Part shown: in pieces, positions 44,880-55,262 of the stretch
Numbering within the stretch: position 1 is the first letter of the stretch
How the letters are laid out: every line of letters starts with the position of its first letter
Assembly (NCBI RefSeq): GCF_003049575.1
Contig: NZ_PYWI01000018.1
Span: 1-64,000, forward strand
DNA length: 64,000 nt
Direction: 5' to 3'
Origin: Lysinibacillus parviboronicapiens
GTDB taxonomy: Bacteria > Bacillota > Bacilli > Bacillales_A > Planococcaceae
The notes under the pieces: model-generated
What the model saw: the letters and a program-made list of their open reading frames with translations, nothing else
What the model was told of the DNA's origin: nothing
Database searches by the model: none
Program-made: the position numbers and the translations under genes

Positions 44880-45620
44880 TTGGTAACGATTCGACAAAAA
44901 TTAGTATCAGCTACTCAGGCAGCTAAAATAACGAACGGTAAAAACAATGCAAAAAAATATATTGTTGTACATGAAACTGACAATACCAGTGTAGGGGCTG
45001 ATGCAGATGCCCACGCCCGGCTACAAGCAAATGGCAACAGCCGAGATGCCAGCTGGCATTGGCAAGTGGATGATAAGGAAGCGGTACAATCATTTGAGCA
45101 CTATTGGGAATGCTGGGGGGCTGGAACATATATAGGTAATAATCAAGGAATTCAAATTGAAATTTGTGTGAATAGCGATGGCAATTTCAATAAGGCTGTG
45201 GAAAATGCAGCAAGTCTTATTGCAAAAATAATAAAGGATGAGAACATCTCAATCCACAACATTGTCCAGCATAATTATTTTAGTGGGAAAAACTGCCCAA
45301 GAAATATTCGAGCTGGAAAAATTTCGTGGTCCAATTTTTTGAAAATGATTACAAATGCCAGTACACAACCGCCAGAGAATCCCCCAGGTGATACGTTAAA
45401 ATACCGCATTTTAACTGGCACATACAGTACACGGAAAGCTGCAGAAAGCGTCTTGGATGTAATGAAAAAACGCTTTGGTTGGGTAGCTTATATTGAGCAG
45501 GATGGTGCTAAATACCGCGTGAAAACAGGTACGTTTACAGGAATGCACGCTGCACAGAATGCAGAAATTAAAATAAAAACTACGAAATTGGCGCAAGTTA
45601 CGTATATTGTTTCTGCATAA
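44880..45620 (+). CDS. N-acetylmuramoyl-L-alanine amidase with SPOR domain (246 aa)
   Basis: TTG 44880 after GAGAGGAGGAGCAAAC. Amidase_2 domain (about 5-160): YIVVHETDNT with zinc His, SWHWQVDDKEAVQSF, IVQHNYFSGKNCPRNI. Then a Pro-rich linker (STQPPENPPGD) and a C-terminal SPOR-type domain (about 170-246: LKYRILTGTYSTRKAAESVL, and KYRVKTGTFTG). No signal peptide, like phage-derived BlyA/CwlA-type amidases, so release needs a holin or lysis. Hydrolyses the MurNAc-L-Ala bond in peptidoglycan. Confidence 0.9.
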   Translation: MVTIRQKLVSATQAAKITNGKNNAKKYIVVHETDNTSVGADADAHARLQANGNSRDASWHWQVDDKEAVQSFEHYWECWGAGTYIGNNQGIQIEICVNSDGNFNKAVENAASLIAKIIKDENISIHNIVQHNYFSGKNCPRNIRAGKISWSNFLKMITNASTQPPENPPGDTLKYRILTGTYSTRKAAESVLDVMKKRFGWVAYIEQDGAKYRVKTGTFTGMHAAQNAEIKIKTTKLAQVTYIVSA

Positions 45621-45998
45621 TGATCACTCTTGGAAAATATTATTTGACTGCTTTAAAGAATTGAGTACAATAGTAAAGCAGTATCATTTTACTCTAAACT
45701 TAACAGTGGTGAGAGGGGCCCTGTAGATTTTTAAGGGGTACTTCTTTCGTTGGCGAATTAAAATACGATAACTTTTGCAACATTTCTTAAGGAAGAACAG
45801 TCTATTAATAGGTCCTTTACTTTTTAGACAGCGTGGTGAAAGGTTATTTATTTTATGAACCCGAATTTACGAAGATAGTTTGAAAGGGGGGCTGTCATGA
45901 AATTTTGGCAGTCTTTTTCTTTTCGTCTACCCTATAACCTGTTAAGATGGTAATAGTGTGACAACAAGTTAGTGTATATGAGAGTGGTGACAATCAAG
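45621..45998. other. Intergenic region
   Basis: Terminator at 45890-45919, otherwise nothing recognised. Confidence 0.4.
45890..45919 (+). terminator. Weak terminator
   Basis: GGCTGTCA/TGGCAGTC stem with TTTTT tail. Confidence 0.55.
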
Positions 45999-47492
45999 AT
46001 GGATGAACAGAAAAAAGATGGTTTAGAACAGCAGGAGCAGACACCGCAAGTAGAAGTAAAACCAGCGGGACAATTTATTCAGATGAAGCCGTTTAAATTT
46101 ATTATGCTGATGTTCTTTACAATCTTAATTACCGCAGGCTTAACGATTTTTGCGTTAACTTTCGGTGAAAAGAAAGTAGTAGAAGTAAAGGTTCCGATAG
46201 AGCGTGCGGAATTTACAAAACTATATGAAGCATTTGATATGCTAAAAAGCAAATATTACAAAGATATCGATGATGAAAAAGTGGTCGATGGTGCAATCAA
46301 TGGCATGTTCGACGCGTTAGACGATCCGTATTCTGATTTTATGGTAAAAGATGAGGCTGAAAAATTCAATACAGGCCTTTCATCAAGTTTCCAAGGAATT
46401 GGAGCGGAAATTCAAGAACGTAACGGCTTTATAACGGTTGTGTCACCAATTAAAAATTCACCTGCTGAAAAGGCTGGACTATTACCGAAAGATATCATTT
46501 TAACGGTCGATGGGAAAAGCATTCAAGGATTTAGCGCTTCTGAGGCTGTAGCACTAATCCGAGGTGAAAAAGGAACTCCCGTGAAAATAACTGTAAAACG
46601 CGGTGAAAATGCAGAACCAATCCAAATGACGATTGTGCGTGATGATATTCCTGTTGAAACTGTTTACGGTGAAATGCTTGATGGGGATATTGCTCATATT
46701 CAAATAACTTCATTTAGTGAACAAACTGCAGATGAATTAGAAAAAATACTTGCTGAGTACGAAGGGAAAGGCATGAAAGGTATTGTGCTTGACTTACGAC
46801 AAAACCCAGGTGGCTACTTAGATGCTGCGCTTGAAATTTCCAATTTATTTGTTGCAGAAGGAAAACCGATTGTTCAAGTGCAGGAAAAAGATGAGGAACC
46901 AGCTATTAAAAATGCCATCGGTGGCAAAAAATACAATTTACCAGTGACTGTTCTTGTTGACAGTGGTAGTGCATCGGCCTCTGAAATTTTAGCTGCAGCG
47001 TTAAGTGAATCAGTTGGAGCAAAAATTGTTGGAGAAACATCTTTCGGTAAAGGTACAGTGCAAAATGTTACACCATTAAAAGATGGCTCTAATTTAAAAT
47101 TCACAACAGGCAAATGGTTAACACCAAATGGCAACTGGATTAATGAAAAAGGAATTGAACCAGATGTCAAAGTACCATACCCATCGTATGCATCACTACC
47201 ATTTTTGGATGCTTCGTTTGAAATGAAAGAGGGCTTACAATCAGATTCTGTGAAAGTAGCAGAGGAAATGTTAGAAGTTCTCGGCTATGATCCAGGGAAA
47301 GTTGATGGCGTATTTGATCAATATACAGAACGTGCGGTCAAGAAACTACAAGCTGCAAGCAAGCTTGAAGAAACAGGTATCTTAACTGGTGAAACAACAT
47401 ATGCATTAATGGATGCATTACGTACAAAAATGAAATCAGATGATCCACAACTGTTAAAAGCAAAAGAACTGCTTACTGCTGCAAAAGAGTAA
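45999..47492 (+). CDS. CtpB-like S41 carboxy-terminal processing protease (497 aa)
   Basis: ATG 45999 with GGTGA 8 nt upstream; nearby in-frame GTG/ATG codons have weaker sites. N-terminal cytosolic head (Lys/Glu/Gln-rich), one membrane helix (IMLMFFTILITAGLTIFALTF), a PDZ domain (about 115-205, GIGAEIQERNGFITVV), S41 protease with VDSGSASASEI (Ser) and FGKGTVQ (Lys), and a C-terminal peptidoglycan-binding module of about 60 residues (GYDPGKVDGVFDQYTERAVK). Same build as CtpB of Bacillus, which cleaves SpoIVFA during sigmaK activation. A vegetative paralogue is possible. Confidence 0.92.
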   Translation: MDEQKKDGLEQQEQTPQVEVKPAGQFIQMKPFKFIMLMFFTILITAGLTIFALTFGEKKVVEVKVPIERAEFTKLYEAFDMLKSKYYKDIDDEKVVDGAINGMFDALDDPYSDFMVKDEAEKFNTGLSSSFQGIGAEIQERNGFITVVSPIKNSPAEKAGLLPKDIILTVDGKSIQGFSASEAVALIRGEKGTPVKITVKRGENAEPIQMTIVRDDIPVETVYGEMLDGDIAHIQITSFSEQTADELEKILAEYEGKGMKGIVLDLRQNPGGYLDAALEISNLFVAEGKPIVQVQEKDEEPAIKNAIGGKKYNLPVTVLVDSGSASASEILAAALSESVGAKIVGETSFGKGTVQNVTPLKDGSNLKFTTGKWLTPNGNWINEKGIEPDVKVPYPSYASLPFLDASFEMKEGLQSDSVKVAEEMLEVLGYDPGKVDGVFDQYTERAVKKLQAASKLEETGILTGETTYALMDALRTKMKSDDPQLLKAKELLTAAKE

Positions 47493-47519
47493 ACGAAAGA
47501 ATTAACAAACTAACACAGT

Positions 47520-47568
47520 AGCTGTCGCAGAAGTCGTCTCGTACGGCCTATGCGACAGCTTTTTTTAT
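47520..47568 (+). terminator. Strong terminator
   Basis: AGCTGTCGCA/TGCGACAGCT perfect stem, 28-nt loop, TTTTTTTA. Confidence 0.9.
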
Positions 47569-47582
47569 AGGAGGTCTCAATT

Positions 47583-48488
47583 GTGAAAGACGTATACTTA
47601 TTTAGTGGATTTTTAGGTAGCGGTAAAACATCAATGCTGACAGATGTTATTCGTCAATTAAAAGAAAAGGGCTTAAAACCTGCTGTCATTATGAATGAAC
47701 TTGGCAAGTTACCATTCGACTCACAAGCTGTTGAGGACGATGTACCGCTTAAAGAAATGCTAGAAGGCTGTATTTGTTGTTCTGGTGCTGAAAAAACAGA
47801 GGCCCAAATTCAATCTCTTCTATTAGATAGTGAGTTTGATGTGCTTATAATTGAAACAACTGGAGCGGCACATCCCGTAGAAGCATTAGATGCGGTCTAT
47901 TCACCATTATTTGCAGAGCAGTTGAATGTGAAAGGCATTGTCACTGTTGCTGACTCGAAGTTATGGCTCGATCGGGAGACATTAACACCACAAATCCGTT
48001 CATTATTTATGGAACAAATCCGTCATGCTCATTTATTGCTTGCAAATAAAATAGACTTACTTACCGAAACACAGCAAGCACAGGTAATATATGAGTTACA
48101 AGGCTTTAATCCGCACGCTTTTATTTTACAAACAACTCATGGGCGTGTGCCATTTCAGTTACTAGAAAGTTTGACGGCAACATCACAGGTGGATAAACGC
48201 GATATTGTGAGTGCACCAATTTCATCTATCCATTTAGGCTCACGTTTAGTAGAGTTTACGGAATGTGCTTTTACACAGCAACAATTTGAAGAGTGGGTAC
48301 GTCAATTGCCTGATTCAGTGTACCGTATGAAAGGCTACGTACCAGTAGAAGGGATAAAAAATCCAGTGTTATTCCAATATGCCTATGGGATGGTGCAATG
48401 GCTTCCAGAATACGTTAAAATGCCGGCAAAACTTGTGATTATTGGAGAAAATGTCGGAGCTGTAAATGTAATTGGCCTAGATTATTAA
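47583..48488 (+). CDS. CobW/G3E-family GTPase (301 aa)
   Basis: GTG 47583 after GGAGGTCTCAATT. Starts at the P-loop FSGFLGSGKTSMLTDVI. Further GTPase motifs: METAL-site EGCICCSG (CxCC), IIETTGAAHP, and LLANKIDLL (NKxD). The C-terminal COG0523 domain follows. G3E proteins such as ZagA/YciC deliver zinc or cobalt. No zur-like operator was obvious upstream. The gene sits between two strong terminators, so it is a single-gene unit. Confidence 0.9.
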   Translation: MKDVYLFSGFLGSGKTSMLTDVIRQLKEKGLKPAVIMNELGKLPFDSQAVEDDVPLKEMLEGCICCSGAEKTEAQIQSLLLDSEFDVLIIETTGAAHPVEALDAVYSPLFAEQLNVKGIVTVADSKLWLDRETLTPQIRSLFMEQIRHAHLLLANKIDLLTETQQAQVIYELQGFNPHAFILQTTHGRVPFQLLESLTATSQVDKRDIVSAPISSIHLGSRLVEFTECAFTQQQFEEWVRQLPDSVYRMKGYVPVEGIKNPVLFQYAYGMVQWLPEYVKMPAKLVIIGENVGAVNVIGLDY

Positions 48489-48564
48489 ATTAAGTTGTCA
48501 ATATTAATTAAATTTCAGGTCCTATTTCGCCTTTATTGTTGTAAGGGATTAATAACATGTTTTG

Positions 48565-48608
48565 CCTAAGGAGGCGTCTTAGTTTTTTCTGAGACACCTC
48601 TTTTTAGG
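48565..48608 (+). terminator. Hairpin terminator
   Basis: CCTAA-GAGGcGTCT/AGACaCCTC stem and TTTTTAGG tail. The 3' U tract overlaps a partial second pairing. Confidence 0.7.
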
Positions 48609-48691
48609 CGAATCTAAAGGACATACTTGGCACTTCAAGTGAACAAATGCAATGAAGTGACTAATTTTGCATGATAGGAGGGGGGGAGTAA

Positions 48692-49242
48692 TTGAAGAAA
48701 GCATGCTACATATCATTATTCCTGATGCTTATATTGATGGGGCTATTAGGCTATCGTTATTACTGGGATGCAGCAATCGAACAAGATATATTGTCTGCAA
48801 ATGGTTATAGAACAACGATTGGTGAAGAGTATAGAACTGTGAATTTTTTTGTAAAACCTGAGTGGGTCAAGATTCGCTCTAAAAGGCCTCAGAGTATGCA
48901 TGACGGGTCACACGTATCGGCAACTCCAACATCGTTTTAACAGAAGTAAGGCTGCGAGAAGAGGTTCAAGATATTTATTTCACCTTTACCCTCGACAATA
49001 AACTACCTAGATTGAAAGGCTATTTCTTGACGCAAAATTTAGGGAATGCATCAAATGATATAAAAATGCCGGTACTTGAACTTCGTGGTGACCATGAACA
49101 GGTTATCGAACTTGGCCAATTTGCACAAGGGCCAGCACAATCTTTTAGTTTTGGTATAAATTTAGAAGAAATAGAGGCACTTAACAACGGATTTTCTGTA
49201 GAGCTACGTATATATTATGGCGTTCAATATGAAAAATATTAG
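48692..49242 (+). pseudogene. Membrane-anchored protein with one frameshift (about 183 aa)
   Basis: TTG 48692 after ATAGGAGGGGGGAGTAA. N-terminal helix (CYISLFLMLILMGLLGYRYY) then NFFVKPEWVKIRS in one frame, stopping at 48940. The other frame then reads IVLTEVRLREEVQDIYFTFT, NLGNASNDIKMPVLELRGDH and ends SVELRIYYGVQYEKY at 49242. The missing base lies at about 48903-48930. The intact product would be a signal-anchored extracytoplasmic protein of unknown function. Confidence 0.6.
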
Positions 49243-49446
49243 CAAATAATTCGCTAGTTTTTGAGGTATGTCAACCCTCTTTAAAACGTAAGTATTTCAT
49301 AGATTGGCGAAACTTGCTAAAATATATTTTAAAAAAACTCCTGTTTAACTGGAATCTACTCTTTTGTTGGCGAAGCTAGAAGATGTTGGTAAGAATTTTT
49401 ATAGATTCATCCTTTACGATAGGTTGCAGAGAGGAGAGATTGCAAA

Positions 49447-50124
49447 ATGAAAAAAACACTCACTGCAATTTGTGTCACATTTCTATTAGCAGCTCCAATT
49501 CAGTTGGCTTCTGCTGCATCCAATACTACAGAGGGGAATACAGTCAAACAAACAACAAACTGTACAACTTATTACTATAAATGGTCAAGTAACAATTGGC
49601 AGGTGAAAAAACCGGCACAGGCTACAACACCATCAAAACCAACACAAACAACTACTAATAATACACAAACTAATACACAAACAACACAGAAAGATAACAC
49701 AACAACGGCACCATCTACTACAACACCGACAACAACAACGTCTGATGTCAATGCATTTGAACAAGAGGTAGCAAAATTAACGAATGCAGAACGTACTAAA
49801 GCTGGTTTATCCGCACTACAAACGGATACAAAATTAATGGCTGCAGCTCGTGAGAAATCACAAGATATGCAATCAAAAAACTATTTTTCACATACAAGCC
49901 CAACATTCGGTTCACCATTTGATCGCATGAAAGCATTAGGTATTACCTATAAAGGAGCAGGTGAAAACATCGCCAAAGGTCAACGTACACCACAAGAAGT
50001 TGTACAAGCTTGGATGGATTCACCAGGTCACCGTGCTAATATTTTAAATGCTAAATTTACTCATATTGGTGTAGGTTATGTGAAATCAGGTAACTATTGG
50101 ACGCAACAATTTATTCAAAAATAA
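49447..50124 (+). CDS. Secreted CAP-domain (SCP/PR-1) protein, YkwD-like (225 aa)
   Basis: ATG with AGAGGAGAGATTGCAAA upstream. Signal peptide MKKTLTAICVTFLLAAPIQL then ASA. A Thr/Asn/Gln/Pro-rich linker follows (about 50-98). The CAP domain occupies 103-225: FEQEVAKLTNAERTKAGLSA, NYFSHTSPTFGSPFDRM, AGENIAKGQRTPQEVVQAWM, DSPGHRANILN. Typical of Bacillus YkwD-like exoproteins. Function not fully known. Confidence 0.9.
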   Translation: MKKTLTAICVTFLLAAPIQLASAASNTTEGNTVKQTTNCTTYYYKWSSNNWQVKKPAQATTPSKPTQTTTNNTQTNTQTTQKDNTTTAPSTTTPTTTTSDVNAFEQEVAKLTNAERTKAGLSALQTDTKLMAAAREKSQDMQSKNYFSHTSPTFGSPFDRMKALGITYKGAGENIAKGQRTPQEVVQAWMDSPGHRANILNAKFTHIGVGYVKSGNYWTQQFIQK

Positions 50125-50179
50125 TGATTAATAACTGCTTAGAAGTAACTTAATTTCATAAATTCACTAGTAATTTGAT

Positions 50180-50218
50180 GTCCAATAAGTCTTGGTGGCT
50201 TATTTGGGCGTCTTTTTA
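50180..50218 (+). terminator. Hairpin terminator
   Basis: TCCAATAAG/CTTATTTGG stem with one bulge, GCGTCTTTTTA tail. Confidence 0.65.
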
Positions 50219-50328
50219 TGTTGACATACTAGATGAATTTTCGATATCTGAAATCATATTTGAGTTACTACATATAACGTTTGAAAAAAGCCGTTTTTGC
50301 CTATACTTCCACGTATAGGAGGCGTTTT

Positions 50329-51762
50329 ATGGATAAAGTGGAATTAATGATGAAAAGTATGCAAAAAGCCTTTTATCATTCATCTGATTTTACAATAAGA
50401 CAGATAGATTGGCGAAATAGATCTTCTGCGATTTTATGCTTTTATGCCTCGCTAGTAGATGCGAAAGAAGTGCAAAAAATTCTTGATACTATTTATGCAC
50501 GTTTAGATACCGACAAACCTTTTTGGAGTGAAACCTTAGTATCAACGATTGAACATTTCTCACTGCCACAAGCAGTTGAACGTATTTGTAAAGGAGAAAC
50601 ACTGATTGTCTTGCCTGATACAGGTGAAATGCTGTCTCTTACTATATTGAATAAGGTAAATCGAAATCCAGACGAACCAAACAATGAACATATTCTACGA
50701 GGATCACATGAAGGGTTGATTGAAAACCTTGATACAAATTTAGCTTTGTTACGGAAACGAATTAATAATCCTGCGCTCGTGGTGAAATCTTTCCGTCTCG
50801 GGAAAGAGACAAATACAAGGGCTTATTATTTATATATGGATGGAGTTATAAAACCAGAGACTTTACAGGAGTTAGAAAAACGCCTTCATGCCATTAATAT
50901 TGACTATTTTTATAGTATCGGCCAATTAAACGATGTGCTAGAAGATTCGGTATTGTCGCCTTTTCCTCAAGTACTAAATACGGAGCGGCCAGATCGCGTG
51001 GTAGCCAATTTAGTAGAAGGTAAAGTTGTTGTTATGACCGATACTACGCCGACAGCTTTAATAGCACCTGTGACGTTTTTCTCCTATTACCAATCACCAG
51101 ATGATTATAACGCGCGTGTATTAGTAGGTTCCTTTTACCGAATGGTCCGCTTACTGTCCTTTATTTCAGCAGTTTTTTTGCCTGCTTTTTATATTGCTGT
51201 AATTAGCTTTCACTTTGAGATATTGCCATTAGAATTGAGCAATCAAGTCAAAGGGGACGTCAATCAAATTCCGTATCGGCCCTTAATAGAAGCACTTATC
51301 TTAGAAATTATTATGGAATTAATTCGAGAGTCAAGTATTCGCCTACCGCAATCTGTCGGGCAAACAATAGGAATTGTTGGGGGACTAGTCATTGGAGATG
51401 CAATTGTTAGTGCGGGACTAGTTTCAAATTTAATGGTCATTGTTGTTGCTTTAACCGCAATTTCTAGCTATGTTGTTCCTTCTATGGAGTTAAATACAAC
51501 GATTCGCTTACTTCGTTTTCCATTTATGGTGTTAGCCTCTTTATTTGGTTTTTTTGGCATTGTTATTGGTGTCGTTATTTTATTAATCCACCTGATTAAT
51601 TTGAGTTCATTAAAGCAGCCTTATTTTGCACCGATTATTCCTTTTCAGCCAAAAGAAGCGTATAAAGTATTTATACGTAGTCCCTATATTAAACCTACTG
51701 TTCAAGTAACATCGTTTAATCCTCCAAAGGATGATCGAGTAAAGAATGGTGATACACCTTGA
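50329..51762 (+). CDS. gerAA: Germinant receptor subunit A (GerAA family, 477 aa)
   Basis: ATG 50329 with ATAGGAGGCGTTTT; the 16-codon extension upstream has no site. N-terminal hydrophilic half (about 1-255) with the FRLGKETNTRAYYLYMDGVI region, then about five membrane helices (FYRMVRLLSFISAVFLPAFY…) and SVGQTIGIVGGLVIGDAIV, the conserved GerA motif. First gene of a gerAA-gerAB-gerAC operon. A hairpin CCTATAC/GTATAGG (50300-50319) overlaps the ribosome site. Senses germinants in the spore inner membrane. Confidence 0.93.
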   Translation: MDKVELMMKSMQKAFYHSSDFTIRQIDWRNRSSAILCFYASLVDAKEVQKILDTIYARLDTDKPFWSETLVSTIEHFSLPQAVERICKGETLIVLPDTGEMLSLTILNKVNRNPDEPNNEHILRGSHEGLIENLDTNLALLRKRINNPALVVKSFRLGKETNTRAYYLYMDGVIKPETLQELEKRLHAINIDYFYSIGQLNDVLEDSVLSPFPQVLNTERPDRVVANLVEGKVVVMTDTTPTALIAPVTFFSYYQSPDDYNARVLVGSFYRMVRLLSFISAVFLPAFYIAVISFHFEILPLELSNQVKGDVNQIPYRPLIEALILEIIMELIRESSIRLPQSVGQTIGIVGGLVIGDAIVSAGLVSNLMVIVVALTAISSYVVPSMELNTTIRLLRFPFMVLASLFGFFGIVIGVVILLIHLINLSSLKQPYFAPIIPFQPKEAYKVFIRSPYIKPTVQVTSFNPPKDDRVKNGDTP

Positions 51763-52799
51763 ATTTTTCGCTTTCTAAAGCACAATTCTTTTTACTATTG
51801 TTTATTATTGAGACAGGTATTGTTTATATTTCTTTTCAAACACCGCTGATTAGCGTAAGTCGAAATTTAGCTTGGGTATTATTTATCATTGCGGGTGTTA
51901 TACATTATTTATTAATCATTTTTTATGAACGATATTATGCATATTTTTATTTAAATACATTTTTTCAATGGGTTTATAAAATTTATTGGTTTAGTATATC
52001 TGTAGTATTTATTGCGTATATGGAATATGTACTAGCATCGTGGGTTTTACCCCAAACACCTGAATGGGTAGTTGTTTTGATGATTGTTCTACTCTCCTTA
52101 TATGCAAACTTAAGTCGACCTGAAACTGTTATTAATATAGGTGTTATGCTCTTGCCTATAATTTTTCTTTTTATAGTGTTCTTGATGCTAGCTGTGCCAG
52201 ATCTTAAATGGGCGAATCTTTTGCCACTTGAATTTGATAATCCGCTACAAATTATCAAAGGGCTTAATCATAGCATTTATGCGTTTTTGGGCGTAGAAAT
52301 GTACCTTATCTATCGACCTTTTTTACAACGAGAATTGATTTTAAAAGGGAAGCCATTATTTTTTTACCAACAGATTATTTTTGTTTTTTATATGTTATCG
52401 GTTCTTTTTACGCAACTGTTTTTCACGATTGACGAGGTAAAATTAGTGCCAGAGCCAATCATTTATATTTTAAAATCGCAAGAAGTAACTTTTGTCAAAC
52501 GACTGGATATTTTTTTCGTTTATATTTGGTTATCATGGTCCATCGTGACAATCATGATTTTTGGTTTATCATTTAGGGTGGTGCATTTTGTGAAAGAAAG
52601 AAAGCGCCCTAAATTGAACATCCTTATATATCATATCTTACTAGCCATTTTTCCGCTTTTCTTTATTCAAATTAATCGAATCGAAGTTATTAAAAATTCT
52701 TTGCATTACCTTTTTTTAATCTTCACCTTTTTTTTACCGACTGTTATTATTTTTTGGAATAAATGGAGGGGGAAAAAGTGTATCGAAAAGGAATCCTAG
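51759..52799 (+). CDS. gerAB: Germinant receptor subunit B (GerAB family, 346 aa)
   Basis: TTG 51759 overlaps the gerAA stop by 4 nt; GGTGAT lies upstream within gerAA. About ten helices (FLLLFIIETGIVYISFQTPL…). Amino-acid-permease-like subunit that binds germinants. Some features (346 aa against about 365) are slightly short, but it has the full helix count. Confidence 0.9.
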   Translation: MNFSLSKAQFFLLLFIIETGIVYISFQTPLISVSRNLAWVLFIIAGVIHYLLIIFYERYYAYFYLNTFFQWVYKIYWFSISVVFIAYMEYVLASWVLPQTPEWVVVLMIVLLSLYANLSRPETVINIGVMLLPIIFLFIVFLMLAVPDLKWANLLPLEFDNPLQIIKGLNHSIYAFLGVEMYLIYRPFLQRELILKGKPLFFYQQIIFVFYMLSVLFTQLFFTIDEVKLVPEPIIYILKSQEVTFVKRLDIFFVYIWLSWSIVTIMIFGLSFRVVHFVKERKRPKLNILIYHILLAIFPLFFIQINRIEVIKNSLHYLFLIFTFFLPTVIIFWNKWRGKKCIEKES

Positions 52800-53857
52800 T
52801 ACTTGTAGTTGTTCTCCTTGCTGGCTGCTGGGATGAACGATTATATAAAAATTCTTCAGTTGTCACACTAGTTGGCGTAGATGGCACTATTGGCGATTAT
52901 ACGGGCTATTATGCATACCCTAAAACAACAGCAAATCAAAATGAAATCATGATTATTGAATCCACTGGTCTATCACCACGGGATGTACGTAACAAAACAA
53001 ATTTGAAAATAGAACAGACGCTTGATTTATCAGAATTGTCGGCAATCTTAGTTTCAAATGATACAGTTAAAGCTCCACTTTATGATATATTGGATATTTA
53101 TTTTCGTGATCCTCAAAATCCAATTACCATCAAGATTGCTATTACGGAAGGTGAAGTTAAACCATATATGGAGATTACAAAGAATCTAGCGGATAGTGCA
53201 GGCGGCTATTATCAACGATTTATTGAGAGCTCAGAGGAAAATACAATCTATCCAAAACTCGATTTGCAGACAGTAGGCTCGATGTTGTTTGATAATGCCA
53301 TCGATATCGCTTTACCATATATAAAGATGAATGAGGAAGAAAATAGAGCAGAAGCGGCGGGGGTTGCACTTTTTTCAGGGCAAACATTTACTGGTAAAGT
53401 ATTAGACCCAAAACAGTCATTGATTATGTTGCTATTAATGAAACAAGCCAGTAAACAGGCACGGCTAACCTATATGTGGCATTTAGATGGCAATGAAATA
53501 CCTGTAACTTCTGAAGTCATCCATGTGAAACGAAAATGGACAGTTAACGAACAATTAAAAACAATAAAGATGGATTATACGATTGAAATTGAAGTCGATG
53601 AATTTTCCCATGATAAACTTTATAAAGATTATATTTTGGATGATGTCCAAACCATGATACAAAATAAAGTACAAGCTGATTTTGAAGAAGTCCTAAAGAT
53701 ATTACAGGAACAAAAGTCGGATACTTTAGGCATTGGCCGACATATTCGCTCCTATCATCCAAAAATGTTTAAGGAAGACTGGCACGAGCAATTTGTCACA
53801 CTTTCTTTAGAACCGAAAGTCAAAGTGAAGGTAATTCGTACAGGTGTTTTACGTTAA
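52778..53857 (+). CDS. gerAC: Germinant receptor lipoprotein subunit C (GerAC family, 359 aa)
   Basis: GTG 52778 with GGAGGGGGAAAAA; the earlier in-frame ATG 52763 overlaps this site and is not used. Lipobox VVLLAGCWDERLYK gives lipidation at Cys 17. The Ger(x)C domain follows through about 355. Starts inside gerAB (22-nt overlap), a tightly coupled operon. Confidence 0.93.
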   Translation: MYRKGILVLVVVLLAGCWDERLYKNSSVVTLVGVDGTIGDYTGYYAYPKTTANQNEIMIIESTGLSPRDVRNKTNLKIEQTLDLSELSAILVSNDTVKAPLYDILDIYFRDPQNPITIKIAITEGEVKPYMEITKNLADSAGGYYQRFIESSEENTIYPKLDLQTVGSMLFDNAIDIALPYIKMNEEENRAEAAGVALFSGQTFTGKVLDPKQSLIMLLLMKQASKQARLTYMWHLDGNEIPVTSEVIHVKRKWTVNEQLKTIKMDYTIEIEVDEFSHDKLYKDYILDDVQTMIQNKVQADFEEVLKILQEQKSDTLGIGRHIRSYHPKMFKEDWHEQFVTLSLEPKVKVKVIRTGVLR

Positions 53858-53893
53858 AAAAGGAGACGCCATCGCATCTCCTCCTTTTTTATG
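53854..53893. terminator. Bidirectional terminator
   Basis: AAAAAAGGAGA…TCTCCTCCTTTTTT; ends the ger operon on plus and the MATE remnant on minus. Confidence 0.85.
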
Positions 53894-54383
53894 TCGTAAA
53901 TTTTCGTTGAACGAGTAGTAAACGAATTAATAACGTAATAGCGCCTGCAGACAGTCCTGCTACAAGCCCTATCCAGTAGCCGAATGGCCCAAAATCTGTA
54001 TAGGTTGCAAGTGCATATCCGACAGGAAGACCAATTACCCAATAGGATATAATGGCCATAATAAAAGTTATTGTAACATCCTTATAACCACGCAATGCTC
54101 CCTGTACGGGTGCCTGAATAGCATCTAAGAGCTGGAAAATTGCTGCATATACTAAAAAGTGTACGGCATATTCTAAAACTTTTGCATCTGTTGTGTACAT
54201 ACTCGCAACTGGTTGACGTAACATGAATAGGATACACGCAGAAATAAAGCTAAATAGAATCGCAGTACCCACACAAATAAAACTATAAATTTTTGCGCTA
54301 TGCATTCGCCCTGCGCCAATCTCAAATCCAACTAAAATCGTTACGCCCATTGAAATACTGAGAGGTACCATATAGAGCAAGCT
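53889..54383 (-). pseudogene. MATE efflux transporter, C-terminal part (split gene)
   Basis: Reads SLLYMVPLSISMGVTILVGF, then DAIQAPVQGALRGYKDVTIT and FGPFGYWIGLVAGLSAGAI to the end, the last five helices of a MATE/NorM-type transporter. Homology stops abruptly at 54383 and a stop codon precedes it, so no start. The matching N-terminal part is at 58670-59167 on the same strand, about 4.3 kb upstream. About 120 residues between them are missing. Confidence 0.85.
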
Positions 54384-54535
54384 CCTCTAGTTTAAATGTT
54401 GTAGCTACTTAAAATCCTATTTTATTTACAAAAGCCACCTTGTATCAAAATCACATTTTTACTATATCTCATATTTCTATGAATGTAAGAGTGATATTAA
54501 CCACATACTGTATAAAATCAGAAAAGGTGAATTTT

Positions 54536-55262
54536 ATGAATTGGCTATTAATAAAAGTTGCATTAATTGTTGCTATATCACAAATTCCATTAGAAACTAA
54601 AGCACTTGAAGAAAATTATGAATCAAATTTTATCCAAAATGAGTCAGAAGAAATTGTTGGGAATTTACCAAAAGCTAATGTTATTTTATATTGCTACCCA
54701 AAAAGATGGATATTTAAAAAATTTCAACTTAAAAACAAATGGAAATATTCAACATTTTCCAGATTGGACAAATGTATCCAATGAAGCTTATAGTCCTAAA
54801 ATTTTCTATAAGGATATTAACTCTGATGGAAATAAAGACTTAATTATTGTCTTAACAACTGATTATGGGACAGGTATTTTGGAACAAAATGTACATGTAC
54901 TCCATAATAATAGAGTCAATGGTGGTGAAATTTATAAAGAAATCCTTGTAGATAATCCAATAGCTATTGTTCTAAAAAATGTAAAAACTTCATTAACAAA
55001 GTCAGAGGCTACTATCAATATAAGGAAGGAAAAAACTGTTATCGAAATTGGTGAATTTGGAATTCAAAACAATCAATTATTTCCAGAAATATATGTCGGG
55101 AATATAATTGAATTTGATGTTTTAGACAATGAATTGACTGCTATTGTTGGAGCTCAAATCGCTCCAGTTGGTGGAGAAATTGGTAGTTTTCATATTAAAT
55201 ATATCTATAAAGATAAGATGTACCAATTAAAAAAGATTGAATTTATTTCGAATACAAACTAA
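54536..55262 (+). pseudogene. Secreted VCBS/FG-GAP-like protein with a homopolymer frameshift
   Basis: ATG 54536 (AAAGGTGA) begins a signal peptide (NWLLIKVALIVAISQIPLET). The frame shifts at T4 (54684-54687). With one T fewer it continues YIATQKDGYLKNFNLKTNGN, then the calcium-loop-like FYKDINSDGNKDLIIVLTTD, to stop 55262 (about 241 aa). DINSDGNKD is a typical FG-GAP/VCBS motif. It lies just inside the segment that replaced the MATE gene middle. Confidence 0.65.
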